Under the pieces are notes generated by a model that was not told where the DNA came from, did no database searches, and worked only from the letters and a program-made list of their open reading frames with translations. Below, one piece after another: positions 21,031 through 32,253 of a stretch of 64,000 nt of DNA. Both the position numbers and the translations under genes were made by a program. The DNA is taken from positions 1,240,001 through 1,304,000 of the forward strand of contig JYIP02000003.1 of assembly GCA_001051155.2 (NCBI GenBank), read 5' to 3'. Positions within the stretch are counted from its first letter, which is position 1, and each line of letters opens with the position of its first letter. This DNA is from Chrysoporthe austroafricana (lineage: Eukaryota; Ascomycota; Sordariomycetes; Diaporthales; Cryphonectriaceae).

Positions 21031-24007
21031 CTAGATAAAGACCCTGTAGATCAGCCTGCGCCACCCTGGCATCGCGGCGACGTAGGCCCGGTACGCATTG
21101 ATCTCGTCCCAGTCGAGCTCGCGGCGGCCGATGTCGACGTCGATGTCGCGCGTGCGCAGCCAGCCCTGGCGCTTCCAGGCGAAGCCGCCGGCCCAGAAGG
21201 CGAGGACGACGGGCGCGGCGAGGTACGACTGGAAGAAGCCCGAGGCGTCGTTGAAGCCGCCGCCGGGTGGGCAGATGGCGACGTAGAGCTGTTCCCGGAG
21301 GGGGATCGTCAGCACGGGGAAACATGAGGAGGACACGCCGCTTGGGGGGGAGGGGAGCAGAGAGGTAAGAGGGAAGAAGGAGGGGGGACATACCTGAGCG
21401 GCCAGCACGAGTACGACGAGGATCAGGCCCAGCCAGCTGCCGTAGACGCCACCGATGGCCTTGAACGGGATCTCGTCCGTGGTGTGGCCCGCCATCTTCC
21501 AGGCCTTCCGGAAGCGGATGTGGGCGAGGCAGATGCTACCCCAGGTGAAGAGGGCGGCGAGGCCCGAGAGGGCGAGCAGCCAGTCGAAGACGGTGGGGCC
21601 GTTGGCATTGAGGTTGACGTAGGCGAGGAAGCCGAAGAGGAGGATGGCGATGACACTGAAGAGCGGGCGGCCGGAGCGGTCGATGTAGGTGAAGATCTTG
21701 GGGGCGTAGCCCTGCTGGGCGAGGGCGGTGAGGGTGCGGGAGCCGCCGTAGACGCCGCTCACGCCGATGGAGATGACGGAGACGAGGATGATGACGTTCA
21801 TGAAGGAGTCGAAGCCCTTGAGGCCGGCGTACTTGCCGACGAGGACGAAGGGCGAGGCGTTGATGTCGGCGTAGGGGTTGGCGCCGAGGAGGTTCTCGTC
21901 GTCGGCGGGGATGAGGAGGCCGACGAAGAAGAGGCCGAGGATATAGAAGAGCGTGATCCGCCAGAAGACCTGCTTGATGGCCCCCGGAAGGCTCTTGACG
22001 GGGTTGGCGGCCTCGGCGGCCGCGAGGCCGACCAGCTCGGTGCCAGAGAAGGCGAAGGCGGCGGTGACGAAGACGCTGCAGAAGCCGCGGAAGCCGTAGC
22101 GGAAGGCGCCCGGGTCGTACCAGAGGCTAGCGCCTATGTAGTGGTCGTACCGGCCGTCCGAGGGCCCGCCGCCGAGGACGAGGACGAAGGCGATGATGAT
22201 GAAGATGACGGTGGCGGTGAGCTTGAGAGACGAGGCCCAGAACTCCTCCTCCGCGTAGCCGAGGGTGCCGAAGACGTTGATGATGATGATGAGCCCCAGG
22301 AAGACGGAGATCCACACGGCGACGGAGATGTTGGGGTTCCAGTACTGCACGGTGAGGCCGCACACGGTCAGCTCGAGCGGGAGCACGATGGCCCACTGGA
22401 AGACATAGTTCCAGCCCTGTGAGGGGGGGGGCCTGTCAGCGCGTGCGTCTTGGTAAAGGGGGCTTGCTCGTCGCTCGTGACACCGTTCCCGGCGCGGTGT
22501 CTCGGATGGGCCGGGCGGGCGTGAGGCAGCCTTGTGCGCACAACGGAGTGGTCGGTCGGCCTGAGGGGGAGAGAGAGAGACTCACCATGGCGAAACCCCA
22601 GCTGGGGTCGATGAAGCGGGTCGAGTACGTGTAGAAGCCACCGGACACGGGGTACATGACGGCCAGCTCACCCAGGGCGTAGACGACGTTAAACATCATG
22701 ACGCCGATGATGAGGAAGTCGATGAGCAGCGAGGCGGGCCCGCCGGTGGACAGGGCGCTCCCGGAGCCGACGAAGAAACCGGCGCCGATGGAGCCGCCGA
22801 TGGCGATCATGTGCAGATGCCTAGAGACGTCAGATGTGGTTAGTGACGGCGTACATGGTGATAGCTGAGCTTTGAGATGGTGTATGTTGTGGTGTGTCTT
22901 AGACAGGGGATGATCCAGCAGGTCGGTCCTGGTTGTACATGACAGCACCGGCCGTCCCAAAATTGAAGGACTACTGGCTGTCTGAAGCAGGACGGCCCTG
23001 GTTTTAGATGAGAGCCACGGTCGTCCAAAATTTTAGTATCGTGGTGGTGAGTGGTCAGGATTGCTGGCTGTCGGAGACATCCAGCAACTCGAGCAGCCCA
23101 GCACAACCACGATACGATTTCGTGTTTCTGTTTACCGACACCGCTCTAGCTGATGGAGCTGGTGGCCACAGACAGCACGACAATATCGCTTCATTGAATT
23201 CAACAGCGCAACCTTCAAGGCATACTTGGGTGCCTCTGCTGAAGACATAGCGACCATAGACATTGCTATGGTGCCTCTTCTCCCTGACGGCCTCTGCTCT
23301 GCAGCATTCGAAAGCCGCTCGGTGGCTTCAGGAATCCTTCCCGAAGTAATCCCGAACTTGCTTATTGTTCATCTGATAGCAGCCTTTCGGTCCCGTTTGC
23401 TCCATCTGCTCACGATATGCAGTGCTGTAGGCGGTCTTGCGGGCTCTGCGCCCTGCAGCTTGTGCTTCCAGTTCCTCCTCGGTGTCGTCGAGGCGGTGGG
23501 CGACCCAAGAGCAGACCGAGATAGTATCCAGGAGGCCGACGCAGTACTGCCAGAGGAGCAAGACCCAAGAAAAGTCTCACGACTCCTTGCGCACGTCGAA
23601 TTGTATTCTAAGTAGGGTAGGTGTGGTGAGGATGACGGGGTTACAGAGTTAAGAAGAAAAAGGAAGAAAAAAAAAATAACATCAGAGCAGCGGCAGGACT
23701 CAGGCCGCCATATGAGGAGGCGCCGTCGTCCCCCGGCGCCCGGAGGCACGCACCTCGACTTCATGGAGCGCTCCAGCTCGACGATGCCGCGGCCGTAGTC
23801 GCGCGGCTTGAAGCTGTCGAGGGACAGGCCGAGGCGCGTCAGGAGCGGCTCCTCCATGACGGCGTCGGCGACGGTCTTGTGCTGGCCATGCTGCGGCGAC
23901 TCGGGCGACGCGTAGTCCGGGGGCTGGATGTCGCCGCCGGCCTCCTTAGTGTCGGCGGCGGCGGGCGGCGCCGCGGGGGCGTACCCCTTCTCGAGCTCGT
24001 CGGACAT
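21031..24007 (-). CDS. Amino-acid permease (APC superfamily, fungal AAT family)
   Basis: Four exons read 24007-23754, 22820-22586, 22416-21394 and 21288-21031, giving 589 aa. A hydrophilic cytosolic N terminus of about 85 residues ends in MKSRHLHMIAIGG, the family signature before helix 1. GSIGAGFFVGSGSAL forms the unwound helix-1 substrate site. About twelve membrane helices follow, then a short acidic and basic C-terminal tail. Relatives are Gap1/Dip5-type proton symporters of the plasma membrane that import amino acids; specificity cannot be inferred. Introns 2 and 3 have ordinary sizes (169 and 105 nt). Intron 1 is 933 nt, about ten times the usual length, and carries repeats (separate entry). 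The ATG at 24007 is the first in frame. Confidence 0.9.
22821..23753 (-). repeat. Oversized permease intron 1 with direct and inverted repeats
   Basis: The donor GTGCGT at 23753 and the acceptor CTCTAG at 22821 are fixed by the conserved joint MKSR|HLHM. Two imperfect direct copies start at about 22919 and 22985. Each begins with CAGG(T/A)CGG(T/C)CCTGGTT, continues with a GCCGTCC or GTCGTCC block and CAAAATT, and reaches CTGGCTGTC. An inverted pair GTATCGTGGTGGT (23036-23048) and ACAACCACGATAC (23104-23116) follows, matching at 12 of 13 positions. The rest (23160-23700) includes a minus-strand frame at 23561-23328 that I could not identify. Insertion of a small non-autonomous element into a normal intron would explain this. 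Confidence 0.55.
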
Positions 24008-24775
24008 TCTCACCTATACCTGTGGGTTGCGATGGGGGGAGGAGGCGGTCTGGGTAGCCTAGAGAGGAGGGAGAAATTGCTTTCTTAGGAGGGAAAGGTC
24101 GTGTCTTGTCGCCCTCTTCTCGCCTCTGCTAGTTTGAGGTAGATGTAGGAGGATCCAGCCGTCCGTCGCCCGCGCGGTCAGGTCGAGGGCGTGAGCTGGT
24201 TCAGAGAGAGGGAGACGTCGTCGTCTTGGTCGCCTCAGCCTTGGGGAGTTGGGGTTCAGGCTGCAGAGCTGAAACCGAAGGGTTCTGGTTGGGGAGAGGG
24301 AGGGCGAGTGAAGTGAGTGAGTGAGGGAGTAGTGAGTGAGGGGTCAAGGGGGACGACGAATCGAATACGATCTGGGACGGAGGACAATAAAACCAGCAGC
24401 GCCCTGCCTGCTGACCAGGAAGAAGGGGAATCAAGGGCCCCCCCCGAGGTGAGGCTAGCCGATCAGTGTCTAATCCGGCCTCACACGCCCCCCCTCCCGA
24501 GAGGATGGATGACCCAGCGCGCCGGTCGGGCGCGGGTGGTGGAAGCATTCTCGAAGCAGGCCTCGCCCCCCCCCTCCCTCAACCAGCGCTCGAACGACGT
24601 TGCACCTCTTCAGGGCGCCGGCACCAGGATGCTACCTAGCTTACCGTAGCAGGAGGGCATGCATGTACGGTACGGTACATACTGCTATGGTACCATACTA
24701 GTACCATACCCATGCCACATCCATACCATACCCAGTGCCCAGATAGGTAGTCAGTAGTAGTCATAAGTACATACT

Positions 24776-24833
24776 ATAGTAGTAGTAGTAGTAGTAGCAG
24801 TAGCAGCAGCAGCAGCAGCAGCAAGCAGCAGCT
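24776..24833. repeat. Compound AGT/AGC microsatellite
   Basis: About seven AGT triplets pass into about twelve AGC triplets, roughly 0.8 kb upstream of the permease start codon. Upstream, 24665-24725 is dense in short GTAC/TACCAT palindromic motifs. Confidence 0.75.
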
Positions 24834-25000
24834 CATTTAGCCCGCCCTCGGCTGCTTATCTACCGATCGCCGCCGCGTGGCCGCAACGGCTGCGCGCGGC
24901 AGGAGGAGGATCGATGATGGGTGATGACCTGCTGCTATGACTGGCACCCTGTGGGGAGGCCATGATAACACGGATGCACCGTTCCCCATGCGACCCGGGC

Positions 25001-25025
25001 CATGCCATGCCATGCCATGCCATGC
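25001..25025. repeat. CATGC pentamer repeat
   Basis: Five tandem copies of CATGC. No gene context is evident. Confidence 0.75.
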
Positions 25026-26429
25026 AATGCTGTTTCCGGTCCTGTCTTGCTGCTGCTGCCCACGCCCGCCGGCCCTCCCGCGGCTCCTTCGGGTGAGACG
25101 GCGCCCACCTGGTGATGGCTGGTCGCACCGGTGTGTGCGCGTGTCTTTTCTCTCTTTCTTTGTGTAAGTCCAGTGAGAGCGTGGCGATGTGAATTGTCCA
25201 TCGTCACTGGCCAGCTTGGGAGGCGGAGGCAGGGGGGGCAACGCCTCTACACGCGCTGGCTGCTGGGGGGTATGACGTTGGCAGTTCTCGAACCGGCAGC
25301 CATGACAAACAGCGCTCACGTAAATTGATGGCCTCGAGTGCCCCAGGTGGCGGCACCCAGCCAATGGCATAGTCAGTACTCAGTCAAAGCCCCATGTCGC
25401 CGCAGAGGGCCCGCCCCCCGCAGGGTCTGCCTCAGCTTCTGGGCCGAGATGCTGCTGCTACCCGCTACCTGATACCTGATACTGCGTGCTGCGTAGTACT
25501 CGATTCCTTTCCTATCGAGGCTGCCGACAGAGCCTTGCGCCGGTGGGTCCTCGATCCTGTGCTATTTACAAAAAAGTCCCCCGTCTGTCCGTCCACCTCG
25601 TCCCGTCCGCAGGGAACGCCCGAGCGCGCTAGGGGCGAGTAGAGATAAGAGGTAGAGATGGAGATGGAGACAGATGCCTGAGGCGGACCTCGTCTGCAGG
25701 CGGTACGGCAGACATCGCGGCCGTCGAGCGTGCTGGGCCCTCGAACCTCGTCGGCGAAGGGCAGGGCAGGGCGGCAGCATGTGGGAGGGCCTGCGAAAAC
25801 GACCCTTATTGCGTTCTTGCGGGGCCGCCCATTAGCAAACACAATCACACACAGCATCGAGCGCAACCCCGTCTATCTCGTTCCTCCGTGGCGGGCCTCG
25901 GATCTCGCAGGGCCCAGCCCAGGGTGGTGGGCCCATTCCTGCGAGCGGGCGAGCGCGCGCGGCATCTGAAGGCTCAAGCGAACAGCTTCTGGGCCCGCAC
26001 CCAGCAGCGTACTGAGCAATATGGAGTGGGCTGGTGGGCGGGTTGTTGGCTGGTTGGCGGTGGAGGTGGAGGTTGGGTGGGCGTGGGAGCGAGCGAGGTG
26101 GGCTGGTGGGGCACGGAAGCACGGAAGGTCCTTGGCTCTGGGCTAGTACTGAAATATAAGGTACCAACCATGGCGCTGCAGTAGTTGGTGTGCCGTGCCG
26201 CCCTGTTCTGTCTGTCTGTCTGTTAGCCCATCCTGCCTGTCTCGTTTGTTTGTTTGTTTCTTTCTTTCTTTGTCTCCCCGGCTCCGTCTTCCCTGGCTCT
26301 CGTAGCACTCATTGGCAGGAGTACGGGCCGTGCTGCGGTAGCGTGACAGCGGCCTGGCTGGCCTGGCCTGACACTGCCTGGCGTCAGGTTTGGAGACGCG
26401 AGACGTTGAAATTGCGTTTTCCCCACTTC

Positions 26430-26880
26430 GCGCCGAGGCCCCCTGCTGCGGGGGAGGCGGCGCCAAGTGGGGCCCGCTACGGTGCCTTCCTGCTTGCTGC
26501 TGCTTCCTGCTTCCTGCTTCCCTCGCGCAAAAAAAAAAAAAAAAAAAAAGAGAAAAAGGGAAAAAAAAAAAAAAAAAACCAAAAAAAACCAACCCACCCC
26601 CGCNTTCTCTCACTTTTTTTTTTTTTTTTTTTTTGGGGGGGGAGGCGGAAGACAGGTAACTACAACCCAGGGGAAGGGCACGTGGGGGGCGCCACCTGGC
26701 GCCCCCCCCCCCGCCCCCGCCTGCGGGGGGGGCGGGGCCGAGTGGGGCCCCCTTCGGTGCCCCCCCCCTTTCTGCTCCCTCCTCCTTCCTTCTTCCCCCC
26801 CGCAAAAAAAAAAAAAAAAAAAGTGAGAGAAAGGGAAAAAGAAAAAAAGAAAACGAAAAAGATACATCCCAGCGCGGCGG
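26430..26880. other. Probable assembly scar: homopolymer-corrupted duplicate around an N
   Basis: The only ambiguous base is the N at 26604, flanked by runs of 18-22 A or T. The sequence at 26447-26570 (CTGCGGGGGAGGCGGCGCC, AGTGGGGCCCGCTACGGTGCC, then CGCAAAA) reappears at 26719-26830 with most other bases collapsed to C. The arm just after the N (TTCTCTCAC, T-run, G-run) is the reverse complement of the C-run, A-run, GTGAGAGAA at 26798-26830. This looks like a fold-back or low-quality join, not biology. Confidence 0.65.
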
Positions 26881-28171
26881 GGAAGACAATCTACAGTACG
26901 GCCCACGTACCAGGCCCATGTACCCCCAGTGTGCTTGGCCAGCGTATGCCCAGCGTGCGCCCAGCGTGCGCCGAGCATTGCGCCCAGCATGTGCCCAGCA
27001 ATCCTTCGACGGCCTGTGACATAATAGAATCGCCATCAACCATCCGCGCGCCTCCTCCTCAGTGGCCACTTTTTTTTTTCTCCAAACAACAATCGCAGGC
27101 CCACCTGCCAGACCCAGACCCCGTTCGTCAGCCCTCTCGCATCGCTCGCTCTCTTTCTTCCCTGCGCTTCACGTGTCCTACGCACACACGCGCTAAGTAC
27201 GTAACCACCGCTGCTCAGCATTACCACAGCGCGTTACGTGAGGCTCTCCTCCCCCCCCCCCGGCGTCGGATCGCCGACAAGGGCGCCTGCTGGGCAGTTT
27301 TCGATAGTGCCGGCATTGGCCGCCCGGAGGCTAGCATGGCACTGCATGGCTAGGTACAGTTATTGAACTCTCTCGCTCTGCCTGCGGCGCCGGCACCCTG
27401 GCTGGCTGCATGCACGGCGTGCATGCATGCCCGCCAGCCCGCCCGCCACTCAGCCAGCCAGCCAGTCAGCCACGCGTGCCCAAGCACTGCCAAGCACACG
27501 CCACACACATCATCGCGCGGGCCCACGGGGCGCATGCGGGGGCCGGGGGGCTTGGCTCGAGGGTGCACTAGACGGCACGTGAGACGACGGCGCAGCGTGC
27601 CACACAGCACGCTCGGGCACGCTTGTCGTTCTCTTTCCGCTGTCACTGTTTCGTGTGCCAGTGTGTGCGTCCACAGTGGATGTGCGCTGCGTGAATGGAC
27701 GGTCAATGGAAGGGCGGGGCCAGGGCACCAGGAGGTGAGTTCCACCGTACGGGGGGGGGGCCCTCGGAAGATATAACGTCTCAACATCCAAAAAGCCTCA
27801 CAGCACCGGCACGCCGTCGCCAACACTGCACGAGGTCCTCCAGATCACCACGGGGACTTGTGCATTGTCTCCCATCTATAATAGTGTCGGCCTGCAGAGC
27901 GGATGGGGAGCACACCCCGCGAGGGCTGCTCGACCCCGTGCCGACGGCCTACAGCTAATTTGTGTACTATCGCCGAGCCAGAGGTTGATCTTACGTGTAA
28001 ATTACCTCCCTCCGGCCCCGCCCCCGGGTTTCTGCTTACCCTCTCGTGCCTCTTCCTTCTGCCCGCGCCGCGCCCAGCCTCACGGGTGGGTACGCTTGGA
28101 CGCGCACAGCTCCTGGTGTTGGCGAATCGCTTCGTCCCTGCCGCCGCCCTCGTCGGTGCTCCCTCAACTCC

Positions 28172-29120
28172 TCAGTCTTTCTGGACCGAGGGCATCTCCC
28201 CGGCGGTGACGCCTGCGCCGCTGGTCTTGGTCGCCAGAGGGAAAACCGCCAGATGGCATTGTTTGGTCAGAGTGTTCATGGTCTCATAGGCCGCCTTGCG
28301 CAGCTCGTCCTCCACGCGTCCTGGCCTGACCCCGGAGGAACGCCGGGCGTCGTCCCCAGGGCGGGTCGGGGGACCCTCCCCAGATCCTCCTTCTCCGCGC
28401 CTCGAGCGGCAGCAGCTGCCTTATTCAGAGGCGGATTCTACCGGCTCTGGGGAAATGTCACCCTCTTGCGGGGTGTGGAGCGCGGCCCACCCTCCCCCGC
28501 AACTAGAGGACCTGCCAGGTCGGCTGGTGGCGGTCGTGCTGGCGTGGTAGTAATGGCCCTGCCCCTGACGATCAGGGAACCCTGATCAGCCGTCAGGGTC
28601 GGGAGAGGAAGGGGTTTGCGGTTTGTCACAGCTCCTCCTCCCCCAGGCTTCATCATGGAGCGGCCGACAGCCCAGCCGTCCAGGACGGTCTCGCTCGTCT
28701 GAGCCCGGTCTCAACGCCTGAACAGAGAGCCGCTGGCCGCAGTACTGATGGTCGCGCGACCGGTTCTCGGGTGATGGCTTGTATGCTGTCCACCACCCAC
28801 CACGCCACCAGTGTGGGCTCGGCTTAAGGTCTTGACACGCCCGCTCGCGGCTCAGCTCGCAGATCCTGGTTGCTGGCAGTGCGTCTGGGTGGAGGGGGCA
28901 AGGGACCCGAGTGGCCATGGGTTGCTCGTCGCTCTCGGAGAAGTTGGCGTAGACGTGGGTAACGCCGACATCCTCGTCGCCCGTCTTCTCGCCGTGAGGG
29001 TCGGTCTGCTTGCCCGCCGTCAGCTTCATGCTGCTTCTCATTGCTGCTCGAGGGAGACAGGGCGGCGCTGACACTCACCATATCTGCCTTGTTCACTTCC
29101 TTGGCCATATTGACGCTCAT
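28172..29120 (-). CDS. Candidate multi-exon hypothetical gene
   Basis: I do not recognise the product. Exon 1 (29120-29079) encodes MSVNMAKEVNKADM. It ends at a GTGAGT donor, and a 73-nt intron with CTGAC placed 13 nt before its CAG acceptor joins it to 29005. The next segment, TDPHGEKTGDEDVG then VTHVYANFSESDEQPM, has strongly G/C-ending codons, as in genuine genes here. A further coding-looking segment on the same strand is TSETVLDGWAVGRSMMK (about 28708-28655). A terminal one, RVEDELRKAAYETMNT then LTKQCHLAVFPLATK and MPSVQKD, ends with the stop at 28172. Splicing between these last pieces is unresolved. A 45-nt leader intron (29208-29164) and a TATATATA box at about 29470 lie upstream. 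The interval and strand are more secure than the exon list. Confidence 0.4.
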
Positions 29121-30385
29121 CGGTGTTACGAGTTGAGCGGGCGGTATTTGGTTCTGAGATCACCTGTGAGAACGAGATCCAACATGTGCGTTACGGACAC
29201 CGTGGTACCTTGGCGAGGACCCCAGTCTCCCCACCGATGACGAAGGCGAGCAATGGAAGGCCGAGATAGACGCGGCGCCGCCGCTTAGGTCGCCCGTGGC
29301 ATAGCTGCCGCTCCGAATAGTAATACGAGCGGAAGGATAGCGGAGCGGCTTTTGCCGCTCCGATTGAGATTGGACGGTTCAAAGGAGTGGCTCGGTCAAA
29401 TTGACCTGATGTGTGTGTGAGAAGCTCTTCTTTGTGGACTGCACAGGATGGATTGCCATAAAGAAAGGTTATATATATGTGTTTGGGATGAGGCCCCGGA
29501 GATGTCCGGAAAAAGACGGAAGCCGTGATCCCAATGTAGTCTGCTGTGGAATCCATCCATAAGATGCCGGTGTGGTCATTAAGATTCTTAGCCTGTCCGA
29601 CCTGCGCTGAGAAGGCCACAGACTGAACATCCAGAAGTGGCCGGCTGTTGCTCTGGAAACTTAGGGAGGGAGAGTTTGTTAGGATACCTCTCATGAGATA
29701 AAGAAGATCCTTTTCACACAGAGTTCCATGTAGGATACTCCAGTCAGCCATAGCATGGGTTCTAGACAAGCATCGTCTCGCACGTATAAGATTCTTCACT
29801 GTGGTAATCTGGCTGGGGACTCAAGTTACTATCTTGATATCCCATGCCGCTGTCTCATATCATGCCAGGAGGTACTGGCGGTTTAAGTAGTCTGTACAAG
29901 TTATACAGCTATCACAAGCATCATACCTACTATGACAGCTCAAAATATACCCCATTTTTGTCTACTCAAAGAGCAATAATGATAAAAGTGCAGTCACCGA
30001 GGGCTTGTTGCCACATCATGACCTTGTAGCTAAGGTCTTACCTACCCCAGTACATAGTCATGTCATTTCTAGACCCTCATTAGACACTGTCCTGATGTTA
30101 CTGCTCAGAGGGCGAGGTGCAGACAAATGCTTTTATGGTTACGATGATGTCGCTACGGCGGTCAACTACCCCATCACAGGAGAGCCTCGCCATCTTTTAA
30201 AGGGGTAACACTTTCTACAAAATTCTCCGTTACTCGCGCTCAGTTGACCTACCTTCCAACGTGACAACAGCAGGCACTCATTCGTCTCAACGTTCGCAAC
30301 GCCAACCTGCCAGACGTTTCCAGAAAGTCCAAGCCCGACTTCTACCAATCACCAAGCCCAGACAGAAGAGCTGTCCTCATTCATC
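29121..30385. other. Upstream region between two divergent genes
   Basis: It holds the possible leader intron and TATA box (about 29470-29478) of the minus-strand candidate gene, and a perfect hairpin with GGAGCGG and CCGCTCC arms near 29341-29361. A long minus-strand frame covers 29799-29191. It runs through the TATA-like element, so I regard it as mostly promoter and leader. The 5' region of the gene at 30386 is also here. Confidence 0.5.
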
Positions 30386-31088
30386 ATGTCTGCCCAGAAA
30401 GTTGCCTCCCTGACCGCTCGAGAGACCGAGCTGGCCGTTGTTGCCTGGCGGGCAATCAAAGACGTGCAGGTAAGTGAAGCTATCACGAGCCAGGGGCGCA
30501 CGACACCATACATCCTACTTTACCTTGTCTAACTCATATCCCCTTGATACCGACGGATATACGCCTCCCCTTCGTCACGCGCTGCTATCATGCCTTCGAA
30601 GACGGGTGGGGTGTTTCCTGCTTGCCACAAGGCATCTTGACGCCCGCCCACAGCCTTGCTTTTATGCCCCTTCAGCGCCTTCCCTTACCTGTCTATCCAG
30701 TAGCTTCACCAAGGAGAGCGACAGGATGTGGCTCTGATGAATGCCTGGATGCTCGCTATTACGTGCACAGGAGACATTTGCGGCCCTCGGTCGTGCTGAC
30801 AGCCCTCCTCCCCAGATCGACTACGAGAAGCTGGCCCAGGTTGCCGGCTTCAAGTCCGCCAACTCCGCCCGCGTCTGCTTCGCCGCGACCAAGAAAAAGC
30901 TCCTCGACGAGGACGCCGTCGCCACGCCCACCGAGGCCCGCGGCAAGCGCGCCGCCTCTGTCGATGGCCCCCAGGGTGACGACAACCCCAACCCCACCAA
31001 GAAGCCTCGCAGTCGCCCCAAGAAGGCCCAAGCCCCCGAGAAGCAGAAAGACAAGAACAGCGCTCCCTCTACTCCCGCCACCAACTAG
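30386..31088 (+). CDS. Small basic nuclear-type protein
   Basis: Two exons (30386-30469 and 30816-31088) give 118 aa. Exon 1 encodes MSAQKVASLTARETEL followed by AVVAWRAIKDVQ. Exon 2 continues with IDYEKLAQVAGFKSANS and ARVCFAATKKKLL, a helical module seen in many small fungal proteins with a Myb/SANT-like feel. The C-terminal third is Lys/Pro-rich, with KKPRSRPKK as a likely nuclear localisation or AT-hook-like stretch. The 346-nt intron is long for this genome. An alternative acceptor at 30770 would add 15 in-frame residues before IDYEK. The acceptor at 30815 has the better branch point and pyrimidine tract. DNA binding is inference; the function is unknown. Confidence 0.72.
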
Positions 31089-32253
31089 GGCGCGTACCTC
31101 ACGGTGCGCCTGGGAACTTGTGGGTGCCCCTTCAGTATGCTGGCGTGCTTGCCAATCGCTGACCTCTAGGACACCCAGGCGTGAAGTCACTCGTCAGGCC
31201 CACGACGGACTCGACGGTTCCCTATCGAGGGCGGGTTTCACTACGATGTTGTTCTGAATTTGCATTTGGGAAGGAAGGGTAACGGTCAGATGAGAGTTTA
31301 AGACACGTCTTTCGTCCTGATAGTCGGGCTGGGGGCTTCTGACCCGGCCTGAGTGACGGATGATGAATTCGAGGGTTTACGAGACCATACAAGATGAATT
31401 AAACAGTGAGACCAGATGCCCAGCTATCGTGTCTTTACTCGTGGCACGTATTTCTCTTCGCTTCATGCTGTGAATGTTTACCCGTCTGGTGATTTCATTC
31501 TATGCAATGCAATTGATAGCAAGCAAGACGACAAGCATGCGCAATCTTCTCAAGTTCCGATATTCCTCCATTATTTTCACCATGAGGCGATTCAATACAA
31601 CAAGGAAGTTCCATGAGACCCACGTTATGCACGTAAACCTTCCATTATCATGCATCCGTGGTCTTACGGCGCCACGCGTCCTCGTCCTCATGCGGTCGCT
31701 CTCTAGGCACGGCGTAACCGATCTCCACGCGTCTCTCGCCGTGGCCATCGAGGTCATTGGACAGTGTTTCCGCCCTCTGAGCTTGGTCAACCTCTTTCAG
31801 CTAGCTCATTAACTAAGCTTAGGGAACTACCACACCACCTGGCTGCCTCATGAACACCCAGTGAGCACCTAAAGGTTTATCAGGCGTCAGCAAATAGCCC
31901 CTCCCTGCCAAGGGCCAATGATCCAATGGAGCTGAGCTCCCGTCCCCCAGGTTGCATCATCATGGTCGGAAGCATCCACCTCTCACTACGCAAGGTGCAT
32001 AGCACACCCCTGTCTCAGCTGGCCCCGGATCTGAGGAGCCTATTTAATACACTCTCGGGTTTTGCCAAAGCCTCGAGCCTCATCTGAGCTGGCTGTTTCC
32101 TTCATTGACCTGATTGCCAATTATTGTGTAAGGTACACCCTTGAAAATCTACCTTGACAAATAGTCGGCGTGTAAGTCTTGGTGGATATTGGGAGTCCAT
32201 GCTACAGCCTCACTCAACCTTCACCCACCTCTGGAGCCGACACCTTTCTCAAA
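31089..32253. other. Intergenic, nothing recognised
   Basis: It holds the 3' flank of the small basic protein gene and the upstream region of the GCCFS-repeat gene. Only short shadow frames occur. No RNA gene or repeat was seen. Confidence 0.6.

Larger units (their letters stand above)
24008..28171. other. Low-complexity intergenic region
   Basis: No gene is supportable in these 4.2 kb. They hold the upstream region of the permease, trinucleotide and pentanucleotide repeats (24.78 and 25.00 kb), G-rich plus-strand runs near 26040-26110 that could form G-quadruplexes, CTGT and TTTC short repeats near 26205-26272, an assembly scar around the N at 26604, and GCATGC/CAGC-rich sequence near 27400-27480. 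Confidence 0.6.

Noticed and set aside
21484..22422. 312-codon acidic frame on the plus strand opposite the permease
   Set aside because: It is the complement of a GC3-rich permease exon; the Glu/Asp/Gly-rich product is a composition effect.
26143..27353. Frames of 308-387 codons around 26-27 kb containing Lys or Phe runs and an X
   Set aside because: They exist only because poly-A, poly-T and poly-C runs contain no stop; the sequence there looks mis-assembled.
29191..29799. 202-codon minus-strand frame
   Set aside because: It runs through a TATATATA element and a hairpin and lacks an early convincing start; it is better read as promoter and leader of the 28-29 kb candidate gene.
30544..31257. 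237-codon frame across the intron and exon 2 of the small basic protein gene
   Set aside because: It is in a different frame from the conserved module and ends in Arg/Pro-rich sequence typical of a shadow.
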